Source: Trichothermofontia sichuanensis B231
Lineage (GTDB): Bacteria; Cyanobacteriota; Cyanobacteriia; B231
Reading direction: 5' to 3'
Length of the DNA: 64,000 bases
NCBI RefSeq assembly: GCF_026240635.1
Contig: NZ_CP110848.1
Coordinates: 1,490,501 to 1,554,500 of the forward strand
Positions within the stretch are counted from its first letter, which is position 1. The number at the start of each line of letters is the position of its first letter. Both the position numbers and the translations under genes were made by a program. Shown piece by piece: positions 44,721-54,865 of the stretch. Under the pieces are notes generated by a model that made no database searches, was not told the origin of the DNA, and saw only the letters and a list, made by a program, of their open reading frames with translations.

Positions 44721-45458
44721 CTAGGCACCGGCTCCCCGTTGGGCCAGTACCCGTGCCAAGACCTGCTGGTAGGCGGCTTCCACGTCCCCCAAATCATGAC
44801 GGAAGCGATCCTTATCCAGGACGCGCCGGTTGGGGTCTGACTCGGCCCGATTCCAGAGCCGACAGGTATCGGGACTGATCTCGTCCGCCAATAGCAACTG
44901 ACCGGTTGCATCAAGGCCAAATTCCAGCTTGAAGTCCACCAGTGTAATGTCACACTGCCCAAAAAAGTCTTGCAGGATGCTGTTAATCCGTAAGGCTAGG
45001 GTCCGCATTTGCTCGACCTGCTCGGCAGTTGCTAACTGCATAATGGCAAGGCGATCGGGCGTCAGCAGCGGATCACCCAAGTCATCCCGTTTGTAGTAAA
45101 ACTCGACGAGGGGCTGGGGCAACACCATCCCGACGGGTAACCCCGTTTCCCGACAGAGGCTTCCCGCTGCGATATTGCGCACGACCACCTCCAAAGGGAT
45201 AATTTGCACTGCTCGTACCCGCATTTGCCCTGCTTCGGGCATATCAATAAAGTGGGTAGGAATCCCTTGTTGCTCAAGCAGTTGGAAGAGGTGGGTGGCG
45301 ATCGTACAGTTAATTACCCCCTTGCCTTGGATGCTGCCCCGTTTTTGGGCATTAAAAGCCGTGGCATCGTCCTTGTAAACCGTTAACAGGACGGCAGGAT
45401 CGTCGGTAGCATAGAGGATTTTGGCTTTGCCTTCGTAGCGTTTTTCAAGTTGGCTCAT
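44721..45458 (-). CDS. purC: Phosphoribosylaminoimidazole-succinocarboxamide synthase PurC
   Basis: Joins aspartate to CAIR with ATP in purine synthesis. 245 residues, the normal bacterial length. Recognisable segments: MSQLEKRYEGKAKILYATDDP at the start, QIIPLEVVVRNIAAGSLCRETGLP (about 85-108), LVDFKLEFGLDATGQLLLADEISPDT (about 178-203) and SDPNRRVLDKDRFRHDLG. No other pur gene is nearby. Upstream is pheA on the same strand with a 118-bp gap. Confidence 0.97.
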   Translation of the reverse strand: MSQLEKRYEGKAKILYATDDPAVLLTVYKDDATAFNAQKRGSIQGKGVINCTIATHLFQLLEQQGIPTHFIDMPEAGQMRVRAVQIIPLEVVVRNIAAGSLCRETGLPVGMVLPQPLVEFYYKRDDLGDPLLTPDRLAIMQLATAEQVEQMRTLALRINSILQDFFGQCDITLVDFKLEFGLDATGQLLLADEISPDTCRLWNRAESDPNRRVLDKDRFRHDLGDVEAAYQQVLARVLAQRGAGA

Positions 45459-45576
45459 GGTTTAAGGTTATGGGTTCGGAAGCATTAGGTCAATGGTGAG
45501 CTAGGCGCAAGTGATAGGGTGCTCAAGATAGCCTCTCTCACTCTCCGGCAAGATCTCAGGCAAGACTGCCCCTTGA

Positions 45577-46458
45577 TCATGGCATGGTTGCGAGGTCTAG
45601 GGCGAGGGCTTCGGATTCTGCCGACGTGATCACCTGGATCTCATAACTGCCAAAGAGTTTCAGGGTTTCCGTATCCTGGGCTAATTGCTTCAGGAGGGGG
45701 CCGGCTGCCGGGGTCAGTAGATTCGCCTCCAGATCCAGGAAAAACAGGTAATCTCCCAGGGAGCGTTTCGTCGGACGGGACTCAATCCGGCTGAGGTTAA
45801 TCCCCTGCTGGGCAAAGATTTGTAGGGGTTGCACCAGCGCACCGGGAATATTCTGGCGCATACTGAAGGCCAGGGAGGAATGGCTTCCCCCCGGTGAGCG
45901 AGCTAGACCCACGATCCAGAAGCGTGTGCAGTTGTCGGGATAGTCATTGATAGGGAACGCCAGGATCGGACGCTGGTACAGTTGGGCTGCCCGCTGGGAG
46001 GCGATCGCCGCCGTATGATTATCCAGGCGTTGCAGGGCTTCGGCAGTGGAACTGGTCGGAATCGGCTTGGCCTGGGGGAGATGGGTCTCCAGCCAGATTT
46101 GACACTGGGCTAGCGCCTGGGGATGGGAATAGACATGGGTGATCGCAGCGAGATCCGTTGCTGACGAAATCAGGGCATGGGCGATCGGCAACACGAGGGC
46201 CTGCTGAATTTGCAATTGGTCCAATTGCCACAGGGCATCCAGTGTTACGGCCACACTGCCCTCCACCGAGTTCTCCACAGGGGCGACCGCCCAGGCCACC
46301 TCCCCCTGCGCAGCGGCGCGTAGGGTTTGGGCAATGCTGGGGTAGGGATGGAGTTCAACCGCCTCCCCGGTTGAACCCTGAAGTCGATGGGCATAGTGGA
46401 GGGCTGCCCATTCAGCATGGGTGCCCGGTGGCCCTAAATAGGCGATCGTAGTTGTCAT
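45577..46458 (-). CDS. pheA: Prephenate dehydratase
   Basis: Converts prephenate to phenylpyruvate for phenylalanine synthesis. 293 residues, without a fused chorismate mutase. The catalytic domain begins IAYLGPPGTHAEWAALHYA (residues 5-23); VAPVENSVEGSVA is near 58 and NCTRFWIVG, with the essential Thr-Arg-Phe, near 175. A C-terminal ACT domain (GINLSRIESRPTKRSLGDY, about 215-233) would confer feedback control by phenylalanine. The start ATG is at 46458. Confidence 0.96.
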   Translation of the reverse strand: MTTTIAYLGPPGTHAEWAALHYAHRLQGSTGEAVELHPYPSIAQTLRAAAQGEVAWAVAPVENSVEGSVAVTLDALWQLDQLQIQQALVLPIAHALISSATDLAAITHVYSHPQALAQCQIWLETHLPQAKPIPTSSTAEALQRLDNHTAAIASQRAAQLYQRPILAFPINDYPDNCTRFWIVGLARSPGGSHSSLAFSMRQNIPGALVQPLQIFAQQGINLSRIESRPTKRSLGDYLFFLDLEANLLTPAAGPLLKQLAQDTETLKLFGSYEIQVITSAESEALALDLATMP

Positions 46459-46734
46459 ATTTCTTAACGATTAGCAGCGGCAATCAATCATCACAGTGGA
46501 GGCAAGGCTGGGTAAATTTACCGACCGTTCCGAGACACTGGTCGAGCCATGCATCGGGGGCCTTAGGGGTTATCACCCTGGTTTTCTGGGGATTAGCCAA
46601 GCATGGCTGTGCACACGTGGTTCATTACCAAGTTCAGCCAGCGCCAATGTTCGGCGAAATCCCCTAAACCAAACGGCCAGTTTGACTGAGAAAGCTGTAA
46701 AATTCCTTAACAGAAGCTCTTCCATCACTAACGT

Positions 46735-47349
46735 ATGCAAATGCAGTTTGCGGCTGCTCAGACTGTTCAACTCACTGTACCAGAGCAACCCATCCCCATC
46801 GAGCATTACCTACGCCAACCCCAGCGCCTCGTCCATGCCCTGACTGATCCCACGCGGGTGCAGAGCTTAGGGGAGGGTAAATTTCGTCTCAAAATGCGGC
46901 CCCTGCGATTTTTAGCCTTTAGTATCCAGCCTACGGTCGATCTACAGGTGTGGTCTGACGCTAGGGGGGTGATCCGCCTCCAGTCGATCGGGAGTCAAAT
47001 TCGGGGCATTGAGTATATCAATCAACGTTTCTCTCTGGATCTAAGGGGTATTCTCCAACCCGAGCGCGTTGGCGATCGCACCTACCTCAATGGTCGAGCT
47101 AATCTCAAGGTTGCGGTGGATGTACCGCCGCCTCTCCGCTTAACCCCACTGCCTCTGCTGGAAGCGACAGGCAATAGTTTGCTCAAAAGTGTCTTACTCA
47201 CTATTAAGCAACGCCTGATACACCAACTATTGAGTGATTATCAACACTGGGTGGTGGCGGAGACAGAACTCTCCCAGCGGGCAAATTATGACCTGCCCCT
47301 GGCTAAGGTGAAGTTGGGTCAAGCGTCCCTGCCTGCGCAAGCTGGCTAA
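46735..47349 (+). CDS. DUF1997-family protein
   Basis: 204 residues from ATG 46735. The segments VQLTVPEQPIPIEHYLRQPQ and KFRLKMRPLRFLAFSIQPTVDLQ followed by DVPPPLRLTPLPLLEATGNS place it in the DUF1997 family found in cyanobacteria and plastids. Function is not established. It has no signal peptide or membrane helix and is probably cytosolic. It is divergent from pheA across a 276-bp spacer without recognised sites. Confidence 0.85.
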   Translation: MQMQFAAAQTVQLTVPEQPIPIEHYLRQPQRLVHALTDPTRVQSLGEGKFRLKMRPLRFLAFSIQPTVDLQVWSDARGVIRLQSIGSQIRGIEYINQRFSLDLRGILQPERVGDRTYLNGRANLKVAVDVPPPLRLTPLPLLEATGNSLLKSVLLTIKQRLIHQLLSDYQHWVVAETELSQRANYDLPLAKVKLGQASLPAQAG

Positions 47350-47430
47350 AACTGTGTTAGGCGTCTTAGTCTCTTAGTTGGGACAGTGCTTTCAAGTTGT
47401 CTTTGAGTAGCAGAATGTTAGGACTGAAGA

Positions 47431-48453
47431 ATGCCAACCATAGCTTCATCCAATCCTCCAGGATTTCAGGAATATGTAGCTGCATTTCAAGCAATAGATA
47501 ACTTGCAAGATTATCATCGTCAAATACTTCAGATTCATTACCAGGCACATGAACAAACGATCACTGCGAAGCAACTAGCTCAGGCTATGGGTTATAGTCA
47601 CTATGGAGTGGCAAACATGAGGTATGGGCGTTTAGCTCATCTAGTTGGTGAAAAGTTGGCTTACCACCCAGGACCATGTAAGTTAAACACGCTGGTCACG
47701 ATTGAACACCGCAAGGGGGAGTGGCACTGGATTTTAAGACCTGAAGTTTCCAAAGCTCTCGAAGCATTGGGATGGGTTGTAAACGAATCACAAAAGTTGC
47801 CCAACGAAGCTATATACGAAAAGATTTTTAACGAATTAGTTTATAACAAAGATGAGCGTAGCCCTCCTGATAATCGAAGACGGGCACAATTTAAAATCGG
47901 ATGGGAAAATGCAGCTTTCAAGCGGAGAACCTATACCAGTAAGACATTGAGTGAAATTCTCACATGGAATAATTTAGGTTATCGTTTTGGAGCAAAGCTA
48001 GGGCAGCGGTCTGAGTCAGAGATCAGTGAAGCTTACGATTTCCTTGCCCAACGATACTCAATTCGAGGTGCCGACGAGTTGGGTTTTGTAAATGCTGCTC
48101 GTGTTTTCCCAGACGAAGTAGATTCGGCACAGACCTTTCGTGAAGGGGCAGTACGCCAAGTAACCGTCAATGCCTATGAGCGAGATCCCAAAGCACGGCA
48201 GCAATGCATTGATTACTACGGATTGAATTGCTCAGTGTGTAATTTTAACTTTGGTAAAGTTTATGGACAGTTAGGCGAAGGCTTTATTCATGTGCATCAT
48301 TTACGCGCGCTTTCAGAAATTGCAGAGGAATACGAAGTTGACCCGGTGAAAGATCTACGCCCTATCTGCCCAAACTGCCATGCGATGATTCATCGAACTC
48401 CCCACCTATACAGTATTGAAGAGCTGAAGAAGATAATCGAGGGACAATCCTAG
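47431..48453 (+). CDS. Orphan HNH endonuclease
   Basis: 340 residues. A C-terminal McrA-type HNH domain is clear: CSVCNFNF (about 266-273), the catalytic FIHVHHLRAL (about 286-295) and CPNCHAMIHR (about 315-324) give the two CxxC zinc pairs and the HH...H core. The N-terminal part (15-90) resembles a small DNA-binding helical domain, and the middle (150-210) may recognise DNA. A closely fitting family is HNH proteins of modification-dependent restriction; no methyltransferase is adjacent. The gene is visibly richer in A+T than neighbours and lacks GCGATCGC sites, which suggests recent transfer. Start ATG 47431. Confidence 0.9.
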   Translation: MPTIASSNPPGFQEYVAAFQAIDNLQDYHRQILQIHYQAHEQTITAKQLAQAMGYSHYGVANMRYGRLAHLVGEKLAYHPGPCKLNTLVTIEHRKGEWHWILRPEVSKALEALGWVVNESQKLPNEAIYEKIFNELVYNKDERSPPDNRRRAQFKIGWENAAFKRRTYTSKTLSEILTWNNLGYRFGAKLGQRSESEISEAYDFLAQRYSIRGADELGFVNAARVFPDEVDSAQTFREGAVRQVTVNAYERDPKARQQCIDYYGLNCSVCNFNFGKVYGQLGEGFIHVHHLRALSEIAEEYEVDPVKDLRPICPNCHAMIHRTPHLYSIEELKKIIEGQS

Positions 48454-48470
48454 GATTTAAGACTCTCCTA

Positions 48471-48508
48471 AGTTTAGGGTGAGCTACGCGCCCTCACTAT
48501 CATCTAAG
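48471..48508. repeat. Family-3 palindrome, decayed
   Basis: AAGTTTAGGGTGAGCTACGC then GCCCTCACTATCATCTAAG: a degraded relative of the palindromes after carB and psaC, 18 bp after the HNH stop codon. Confidence 0.6.
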
Positions 48509-48537
48509 GTTTTCACCAAAATGTCAGAAGAGCGGTT

Positions 48538-48670
48538 CAAGTCCCTTAGTGGGGGAAGGCATTTAGGAGTGAGGATAGAGCAGTGAGAAGCGAGGGTAAC
48601 TGAGCGACTATTTCCGTTCTCTTTTCTCTCTACTCTCTCCTCGTGAAATCAGTCAACCAGGGTAAACTCC
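48538..48670 (+). repeat. Family-5 dispersed repeat, copy B
   Basis: Matches 14336-14482 along most of its length, including GAGTGAGGATAGAGCAGTGA and the CAGTCAACCAGGGTAAAC tail. Together with 48683-48745 it fills the spacer 48454-48755. Confidence 0.8.
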
Positions 48671-48682
48671 TATCGATGAAGG

Positions 48683-48745
48683 TATAGTCATTGCAATTGA
48701 GGCTGAAACAGCACCCTCACTCTCCCAGAGGGGGAGAAGGATTTA
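48683..48745 (+). repeat. Family-1 MITE-like repeat, copy 9 (truncated)
   Basis: Starts TATAGTCATTGCAATTGAGG with the AAACAGCACCCTCAC core, then is cut short before the distal terminus, 11 bp from the rnhB stop. Confidence 0.8.
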
Positions 48746-48755
48746 AGCCGTGACC

Positions 48756-49424
48756 TTACCCCTCAGGATGAATCTGGCAGGGGCCAAACGATCGCCGATG
48801 TAAGGGCGTTACACCCCAGGTTTGCAGGGCTGCGCGATGACGCTGGGAGCCATAGCCCTTATTGGCTATCAGATCATAGTGGGGATAGGTCTGGGCTAGT
48901 CGGGCTATGAGGTTATCGCGCCAGACCTTGGCAATAATGCTGGCACAGGCGATCGCCAACACCCGTTGATCGCCCTTAACCACCGTTTGTTGGGGTAGTC
49001 CTAGGTGGGGGATGGGTTGGTTACCATCGACCAAGCAAAGATCCGGTTGGGGGGAGAGTTTCTGCACGGCCCGTCGCATGGCCAGGAGGGCAGCTTGCAA
49101 GATATTGTGGCGATCGATTTCCGCCACGGAGGCCACCCCGATCTGACAATCTACTGCCAGTGCCTGGATGGTGGGGACCAATTGTTGCCGCTGTCGGGCA
49201 GAGAGGCGTTTGCTGTCGGTGACCCCAGCCGCAGCCAAGGGGGAGAGGGCAGGGGGGGAAAGGAGAACCGCCGCCGCCACGACTGGGCCAAAGAGTGCCC
49301 CCCGTCCCACCTCATCCACGCCCGCCACCCAGCACGGGTCTGGGACTGGCGCCCACCCGTCAATCTCGCCGGGATCCAACAACTGAAGTTGCCCGGCCAC
49401 CGACAGGGAACGCTTGTTAGACAT
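48756..49424 (-). CDS. rnhB: Ribonuclease HII
   Basis: Cleaves RNA in RNA-DNA hybrids and at single ribonucleotides in DNA. From ATG 49424 (MSNKRSLSVAGQLQLL) it has 222 residues; a frame start at 49535 lies inside rne and would add a Gly-rich stretch, so it is rejected. Catalytic acidic residues are in VAGVDEVGRGALFGPV (Asp-Glu, near residue 32), DSKRLSARQR and CLVDGNQ. Its start overlaps the end of rne by 8 bp, so translation is probably coupled. The rne-rnhB order is well conserved in cyanobacteria. Confidence 0.94.
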   Translation of the reverse strand: MSNKRSLSVAGQLQLLDPGEIDGWAPVPDPCWVAGVDEVGRGALFGPVVAAAVLLSPPALSPLAAAGVTDSKRLSARQRQQLVPTIQALAVDCQIGVASVAEIDRHNILQAALLAMRRAVQKLSPQPDLCLVDGNQPIPHLGLPQQTVVKGDQRVLAIACASIIAKVWRDNLIARLAQTYPHYDLIANKGYGSQRHRAALQTWGVTPLHRRSFGPCQIHPEG

Positions 49425-51690
49425 CCTGGGCCGCTGATCGCCGCCGCCGCCGCCGCCGCTCCCCTTCTGGGGCCTCACCCTCACCCACAGGCACTTCAGG
49501 GCTGACTCCAGGGCTGGCTGATGCCAGTAAGTCACGCTCCGCTATTGATCCGCCTGTAACAGTTGAGACTGCTTCTGAGCGGGTTTCCCCGTCGTCCTGC
49601 CCAGCTAGGGAGGCTCCAGAGGGAGACCCCACCACCGCAGGGACAGGGGGAGGGGTTTCATCAGGGGAGGGGGGCACGGCGGCCAGCGATCGCCGACGCC
49701 GCACGCGGGGAGTCGGGGTCTCTAGGGAAAACTCATCCGTCCCGCTAGCAACGGGCGAACCCGCCAGGACTGATCCAGCCGTAGTCTCTGGATTGAGGCT
49801 CTCTTCAGCCTCCAGAGAAAGGGGAGCATCCCCCCCTTCGATCGTCCCCTCGCCGCCGCTGGTGACTGGTTTTTCACCCGGTAGTACCACCGAAACCATT
49901 GTCGATCGGGCCGGTGGCCCCTCCCGTGATTGGAGGGTGAGGGGAGAAATGCCCATAAAGGCATACACTTCTTGCTCCTCTGGGGTCATCTCCACCGTGA
50001 CAACGGCGGCGGGTTCCGGTTTGGGTAACTCCCGGCGACGGCTCCCCCGCTCTGGTTTATCCGGTAGGGTACCCCGCGTGGCACGTTCAACAGGTGTCCC
50101 AGTGGTGGTCACCGTTGGCATTTCTGGCGGCAGATCGGTGCGGCTGGGGGAACGGCTGGCACTGGCGGCTTCATCGCGCCGACGGCGCCGACGGCGGCTA
50201 CTCCCGTTCCCCGTCCCTCGTTCCTGATAACTGGGATGGTCGAGCAGATCTAAGGCTTGCAGATCTCCCTCGACATCTACCCCCGCCCGCAGGGCCACAT
50301 CGCGGGTTGCACCTTCCCAGGCCCCTGCCTCGGGGGATGGGGCTGTGTCTGCTGCTGGCAGACCCCGCGATCGCGCGCGGGGGTCTGAACTGCGATTGAC
50401 CGGAGGCGCCGCATCCCGCAGCGCCACCAGTTTAGGTTCCTCGGTGTCCGGGGTTTCATCCGGCAGGTGCGCCAAATGTCCCAGGCCGCCGCAGGTAGGA
50501 CAGGGGCGACTAAATAACTCATACACATTTTGGCCTTGGCGTTTGCGCGTGAGTTCCACTAACCCCAACTCACTTAACTGGGCAATTTGAGGACGAGCTT
50601 TATCCGCCTTCAGTGCCTTATTAAATTGCTCCAGTACCTGCAGCTGGTCGCGACGGGAGTCCATGTCAATGAAGTCCACAATGATCACGCCCGCAATGTT
50701 GCGCAAGCGTAACTGACGGGCAATCTCCGTAGCCGCCTCACAGTTGGTCCACAGCACCGTTTCCCGTGCCGTTGCCGACCGCGTGAAGGAACCGGAGTTC
50801 ACATCAATCACGGTCAGCGCTTCCGTTGGCTCAATAATGATGTAGCCCCCGGAGGGCAAATCCACCCGCGGGCGCAGGGCTTCGCGGATCGCAGCATTGA
50901 CCCGAAAGAAATCCAAGATTGGGATGCGTTCGCGGTGGTGATCCACTAGAACACCTTGGGTGGCTTTGCCACTGCTCCAGGCGCTAATTTGCTGCTTTAC
51001 ACGCCGCATTCCTGACGCCGTGTCCACAACAATCCGGTTGACCTCTGCCGTATAGGTGTCGCGCAGGACCCGTTGCACAAAGTCGTCATCCCGATTCAAC
51101 AGGGCCGGTGCCCGGGTGGAACTTGCCTCTTGTTGAATCGCTTCCCACTGCCGTTGGAGACTCTCCAGATCCTCGATGACGGCTTCCTCGGGCACCCCTT
51201 CGGCTTCGGTTCGCACTAGCAGACCCATCCCCGACGGTTTAATGAGAATGGCCAGCGCCCGCAGGCGGTTCCGCTCATTTTCGTTGCGGATACGCCGCGA
51301 TAGGTTGACGCCACGGCCAAAGGGCATTAGGACCAGATAACGACCGGGCAGGGTAATCTTGCCCGTCAGGCGAGGACCTTTACTGCCCGTGGGTTCCTTC
51401 ATGACCTGGACAAGGACCTTTTGTTGGGGAGCTAATAGTTCGGTAATCGCTCCAGCCGTGCGTTTTAGCCGTAATGGTCCGAGATCTGTCACATGGATAA
51501 AGCCGTTGCGCTCGGCGTCACCAATATTGACAAACGCTGCGTCAATCCCAGGGAGCACGTTTTCCACAATCCCCAGATAGATGTCACCGATTTGATGCGT
51601 TCCCTTGGCAACAACAAGCTCTTCGATCTGGTCTTCCGAAAAGACGGCAGCGATTCGATACTGTTCAGCAATAATGATCTGTTTTGGCAT
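49417..51690 (-). CDS. rne: Ribonuclease E/G family endoribonuclease (RNase E)
   Basis: Main single-strand endoribonuclease for mRNA decay and rRNA processing. 757 residues. MPKQIIIAEQYRIAAVFSE opens an S1-containing catalytic half (VFVNIGDAERNGFIHVTDLGP, about 50-75). VIDVNSGSFTRS and GVIIVDFIDMDSRRDQ hold the metal-binding acids (about 300-350), and CPTCGGLGH is the zinc-link. The C-terminal half is long, disordered and Pro/Glu-rich. It ends GERRRRRRRSAAQDV, which fits the C-terminal Arg-rich peptide known in cyanobacterial RNase E to bind PNPase. SD-like GAGGAAAC precedes ATG 51690. A very long upstream gap suggests an autoregulatory leader. Confidence 0.96.
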   Translation of the reverse strand: MPKQIIIAEQYRIAAVFSEDQIEELVVAKGTHQIGDIYLGIVENVLPGIDAAFVNIGDAERNGFIHVTDLGPLRLKRTAGAITELLAPQQKVLVQVMKEPTGSKGPRLTGKITLPGRYLVLMPFGRGVNLSRRIRNENERNRLRALAILIKPSGMGLLVRTEAEGVPEEAVIEDLESLQRQWEAIQQEASSTRAPALLNRDDDFVQRVLRDTYTAEVNRIVVDTASGMRRVKQQISAWSSGKATQGVLVDHHRERIPILDFFRVNAAIREALRPRVDLPSGGYIIIEPTEALTVIDVNSGSFTRSATARETVLWTNCEAATEIARQLRLRNIAGVIIVDFIDMDSRRDQLQVLEQFNKALKADKARPQIAQLSELGLVELTRKRQGQNVYELFSRPCPTCGGLGHLAHLPDETPDTEEPKLVALRDAAPPVNRSSDPRARSRGLPAADTAPSPEAGAWEGATRDVALRAGVDVEGDLQALDLLDHPSYQERGTGNGSSRRRRRRRDEAASASRSPSRTDLPPEMPTVTTTGTPVERATRGTLPDKPERGSRRRELPKPEPAAVVTVEMTPEEQEVYAFMGISPLTLQSREGPPARSTMVSVVLPGEKPVTSGGEGTIEGGDAPLSLEAEESLNPETTAGSVLAGSPVASGTDEFSLETPTPRVRRRRSLAAVPPSPDETPPPVPAVVGSPSGASLAGQDDGETRSEAVSTVTGGSIAERDLLASASPGVSPEVPVGEGEAPEGERRRRRRRSAAQDV

Positions 51691-52568
51691 TCAGTTTCCT
51701 CAACAATCTGAGAGCGCTTAGCACTACGATCGCGTGACGCTCGCAATGGCTAGTCTCAGGGAGGGGACGTAGGGAAGGGAGTAACAGCGGCCAGTCCCCC
51801 AAAAGGCACTGACATCAACCTCGACATCAACACTGGCATCGCACCCGTGGTGCTTCCATACTCCCTTACGGTTCCACCAGAAAAATCCAGATGACTCACC
51901 AGTCATGGGGTGGTCCGTCCCTGGGGTTAACCCCATTGGCTCTCGCCCCTAGCCGCGATCACCCTCTCACGCTTCAAGCAGTGACGATCGCGCAAACACG
52001 GTCGCCAACATAGCGAAGGAATCAACGGAAATCTACCATCGATGCCAATTGCAACATCCCGGCGCTATCCCACAAGGGCACTTGGGGGAGAACTTTTCGC
52101 TGGAAGCTAGCCACTCTCCTGTGGAGATGCTAGGCGATCGCCCAACTTAACACGCTCAACTCAATCAAAGGCAGAAAGGGTCTCTGCAGGGAGTGGGGCG
52201 GAAGTTGGTCAGCGATAACTGCCTTCCAAAAGACCAACCAAAAGACCAAGCAGATTGGCGCTTAGAAAAGTTTAGGACGAACCAAGTCTCTCTCTGACTC
52301 AGGGTCTAGGTTTCGCTCTCCTGAAGCCCGCGCTATCACTGTGAGTTTAGGTGAGTGAGTTAGCTCAGAGTTTGGTCTAGCCGTCGGGAATCTAAGTGCT
52401 TTTGGATACGATAGCCCCAACTTTAGCACATCTGCATCAACGCAGTGTACTGTTGGCGTGAAAATTTATATTTGCAGTGTACACGGTAAACTGGGTGGGG
52501 GTTAATGGCCTGTTACGGTCCCCCGGCGGGACCGATGATTGCTTGCAAGCTGGGACGAAGAAACGACT
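51691..52568. other. Divergent rne/glyS region with probable long rne leader
   Basis: 878 bp with no convincing gene. rne in other bacteria, including cyanobacteria, has a long 5' leader used for autoregulation; a leader of several hundred bases would fit here. Nothing specific such as a promoter pair is identified by eye. Confidence 0.5.
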
Positions 52569-54752
52569 ATGGGGACATTGTTATTGGAGGTTGGGACGGA
52601 GGAGCTACCGGCCAGTTTTGTGGATGAGGCACTGGCCCAGTGGCAGGAGCGGATTCCCGCTAGCCTTAAGGAGCAGCGATTACTGGCTGAGCAGATTGCG
52701 CTCTATGGAACGCCACGCCGTTTAGCCGTGTTAGTGAGGGGTCTTCCCGATCGCCAACCGGATCAAACTGAAGCGATTAAGGGTCCCCCGGCCCAGGCAG
52801 CTTTTGACGCCCAAGGTCAACCCACTCCGGCGGCGATCGGCTTTGCCCGCAAGCAGCAAGTAGCAGTGACTGATCTGGAAGTTCGCCCGACGGAGAAGGG
52901 GGAGTTTGTCTTTGTCAATCGGACGATCGCGGGACAGTCCAGTCCGGAGGTTTTGACGCGTCTAATTCCGGAATGGATTTTCAGCCTGGAGGGCAAGCGG
53001 TTTATGCGCTGGGGGGATGGGGATTTGCGGTTTCCCCGTCCGATCCGCTGGCTGGTGACCCTTTGGGATGAGACGGTGTTGCCCGTAACCCTGGTGAATG
53101 GTTCGGAAACGATTCGGGGCGATCGGCGCTCCTACGGCCATCGGGTTTTGCATCCCCAGGCCATTGAGATTACCCATGCGCAGGATTATGTGGCGGCACT
53201 GCGGGCGGCGGCAGTGAATGTCGATCTGGCCGATCGTCGCCAGGAGATTACCCAACAGGTCCAGGCAGCCGCACGCACCGTGGGGGGAGTCGCCACCTTA
53301 CCCCCGGCGTTGTTAACCGAAGTGGTGAACTTGGTGGAATGGCCTACGGCAGTGCTGGGCAAGTTTGAGTCGGCCTTTCTGGAACTGCCCCCGGCAGTGA
53401 TTACCACGGTTATGGTGACCCACCAACGGTACTTTCCGGTCTATGCTCCTTCAGAAACCGGTACAGCCGACGCAACTGTCCTCTTGCCCTACTTCATTAC
53501 CGTTGCTAATGGGGATCCGGATCAGGCTGCGACGATCGCGGCGGGGAATGAGCGGGTGATCCGGGCACGACTTGCCGATGGTCAGTTTTTCTATAAAACT
53601 GATTGTGCAAAACCGCTGGAAAGCTACCTGCCCCAACTGGCTGCGGTGACTTTTCAGGAACAGTTAGGGTCCATGCAGGCCAAGGTAGCCCGCCTGGAGC
53701 GGGTGACAGAGCGGTTGCTGGCCCAGTTATCCCTGGCAGCGGCGGACGCAGCGATCGTCCGCCGGGCTGCTCACCTATGCAAGGCGGATCTGGTTACCCA
53801 GATGGTCTATGAATTCCCCGAACTTCAGGGGGTGATGGGGGAAACCTATGCGCGAGTGAGTGGGGAACCGGAGACCGTGGCGATCGCCATTCGCGAGCAT
53901 TATCTGCCCCGCGGGGCCAACGATCACCTGCCCCAAACCTTGGCAGGGCAGGTGGTAGGGCTAGCCGATCGCCTGGATACGCTGATCAGTATTTTTGGCC
54001 TCGGTCTTCTACCCAGTGGTTCCTCCGATCCCTTTGCCCTGCGGCGGGCAGCGAATGCGATGATCAATATCCTCTGGGCGGCCCAGCTCCCGATCAATTT
54101 ACAGCAGGTGTTGCAGCAGGCGATCGCCGACTTTACGGCCAGTACCGCCGTGAACCTCACCGACACAGCGACCCTAACCCAACAACTGCAAGACTTTTTC
54201 CGACAACGGTTACGGACTCAACTTCAGGAAGAGCGCCAGATTGACTACGATCTAGTCAATGCTGTGCTGGGGGAAACGGATCCCGAATATCTCGACCGTG
54301 CCCTGAGCGATGTCCTGGATCTCTTAGTCCGGGCGGAATTTCTCCAGCAGATGCGTCGCGACGGCAGTCTGGATGCTATTTACGAAACGGTAAATCGTTC
54401 AACGCGCCTAGCAGCCCAGGGAACGTTACCCACGTCCCTACTGGATCCGACCACTGTGGTCAATCCTGAACGCTTTGAAAAGTCCTCGGAATCTGCCCTC
54501 TACGAGGCCCTCGTGCAACTACTGCCCCAAACCACAGCCGCCCAAGCCAACCGCGATTATCAACAACTGCTAGCAGGACTGCAAGCGATCGCCCCAACCG
54601 TGGCTCAATTTTTTGATGGTCCCGACAGCGTGTTGGTCATGGACCCAAACCCCGATATTCGCCAAAACCGGCTTAATCTATTGGGATTGGTGCGTAATCA
54701 TGCCCGGATTCTTGCGGACTTTGGCGCGATCGTTAGGAGGAGGGAGGAGTGA
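52569..54752 (+). CDS. glyS: Glycyl-tRNA synthetase beta subunit
   Basis: The beta chain of the alpha2beta2 (bacterial-type) glycyl-tRNA synthetase. From ATG 52569 ([22 protein letters not shown]) it has 727 residues; the upstream TTG 52539 adds ten unlikely residues. [15 protein letters not shown] and [13 protein letters not shown] (about 145-160) are hallmarks of the family, as is HQRYFPVY (about 288) and the C-terminal anticodon-binding DALR-like part ([20 protein letters not shown]). The alpha-subunit gene glyQ is not in the window, as usual for cyanobacteria where the two are unlinked. murD follows on the same strand. Confidence 0.96.
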   Translation: MGTLLLEVGTEELPASFVDEALAQWQERIPASLKEQRLLAEQIALYGTPRRLAVLVRGLPDRQPDQTEAIKGPPAQAAFDAQGQPTPAAIGFARKQQVAVTDLEVRPTEKGEFVFVNRTIAGQSSPEVLTRLIPEWIFSLEGKRFMRWGDGDLRFPRPIRWLVTLWDETVLPVTLVNGSETIRGDRRSYGHRVLHPQAIEITHAQDYVAALRAAAVNVDLADRRQEITQQVQAAARTVGGVATLPPALLTEVVNLVEWPTAVLGKFESAFLELPPAVITTVMVTHQRYFPVYAPSETGTADATVLLPYFITVANGDPDQAATIAAGNERVIRARLADGQFFYKTDCAKPLESYLPQLAAVTFQEQLGSMQAKVARLERVTERLLAQLSLAAADAAIVRRAAHLCKADLVTQMVYEFPELQGVMGETYARVSGEPETVAIAIREHYLPRGANDHLPQTLAGQVVGLADRLDTLISIFGLGLLPSGSSDPFALRRAANAMINILWAAQLPINLQQVLQQAIADFTASTAVNLTDTATLTQQLQDFFRQRLRTQLQEERQIDYDLVNAVLGETDPEYLDRALSDVLDLLVRAEFLQQMRRDGSLDAIYETVNRSTRLAAQGTLPTSLLDPTTVVNPERFEKSSESALYEALVQLLPQTTAAQANRDYQQLLAGLQAIAPTVAQFFDGPDSVLVMDPNPDIRQNRLNLLGLVRNHARILADFGAIVRRREE

Positions 54753-54830
54753 GGAGTGAGGAGTGAGAATTGAGGGGGAAAAGCTCATTCTTACTCACTT
54801 CTCATTTCTCGTTTCTCGTTTCTCATAACA
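54749..54830. repeat. Low-complexity repeat between glyS and murD
   Basis: GAGGAGTGAGGAGTGAGGAG on the left and ACTTCTCATTTCTCGTTTCT on the right form an imperfect inverted repeat. It resembles the in-frame insert at 4097-4187. It overlaps the glyS stop region. Confidence 0.75.
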
Positions 54831-54865
54831 AGTGTGTTCAAAATTCGGAATCTAAAATCCCCAAT

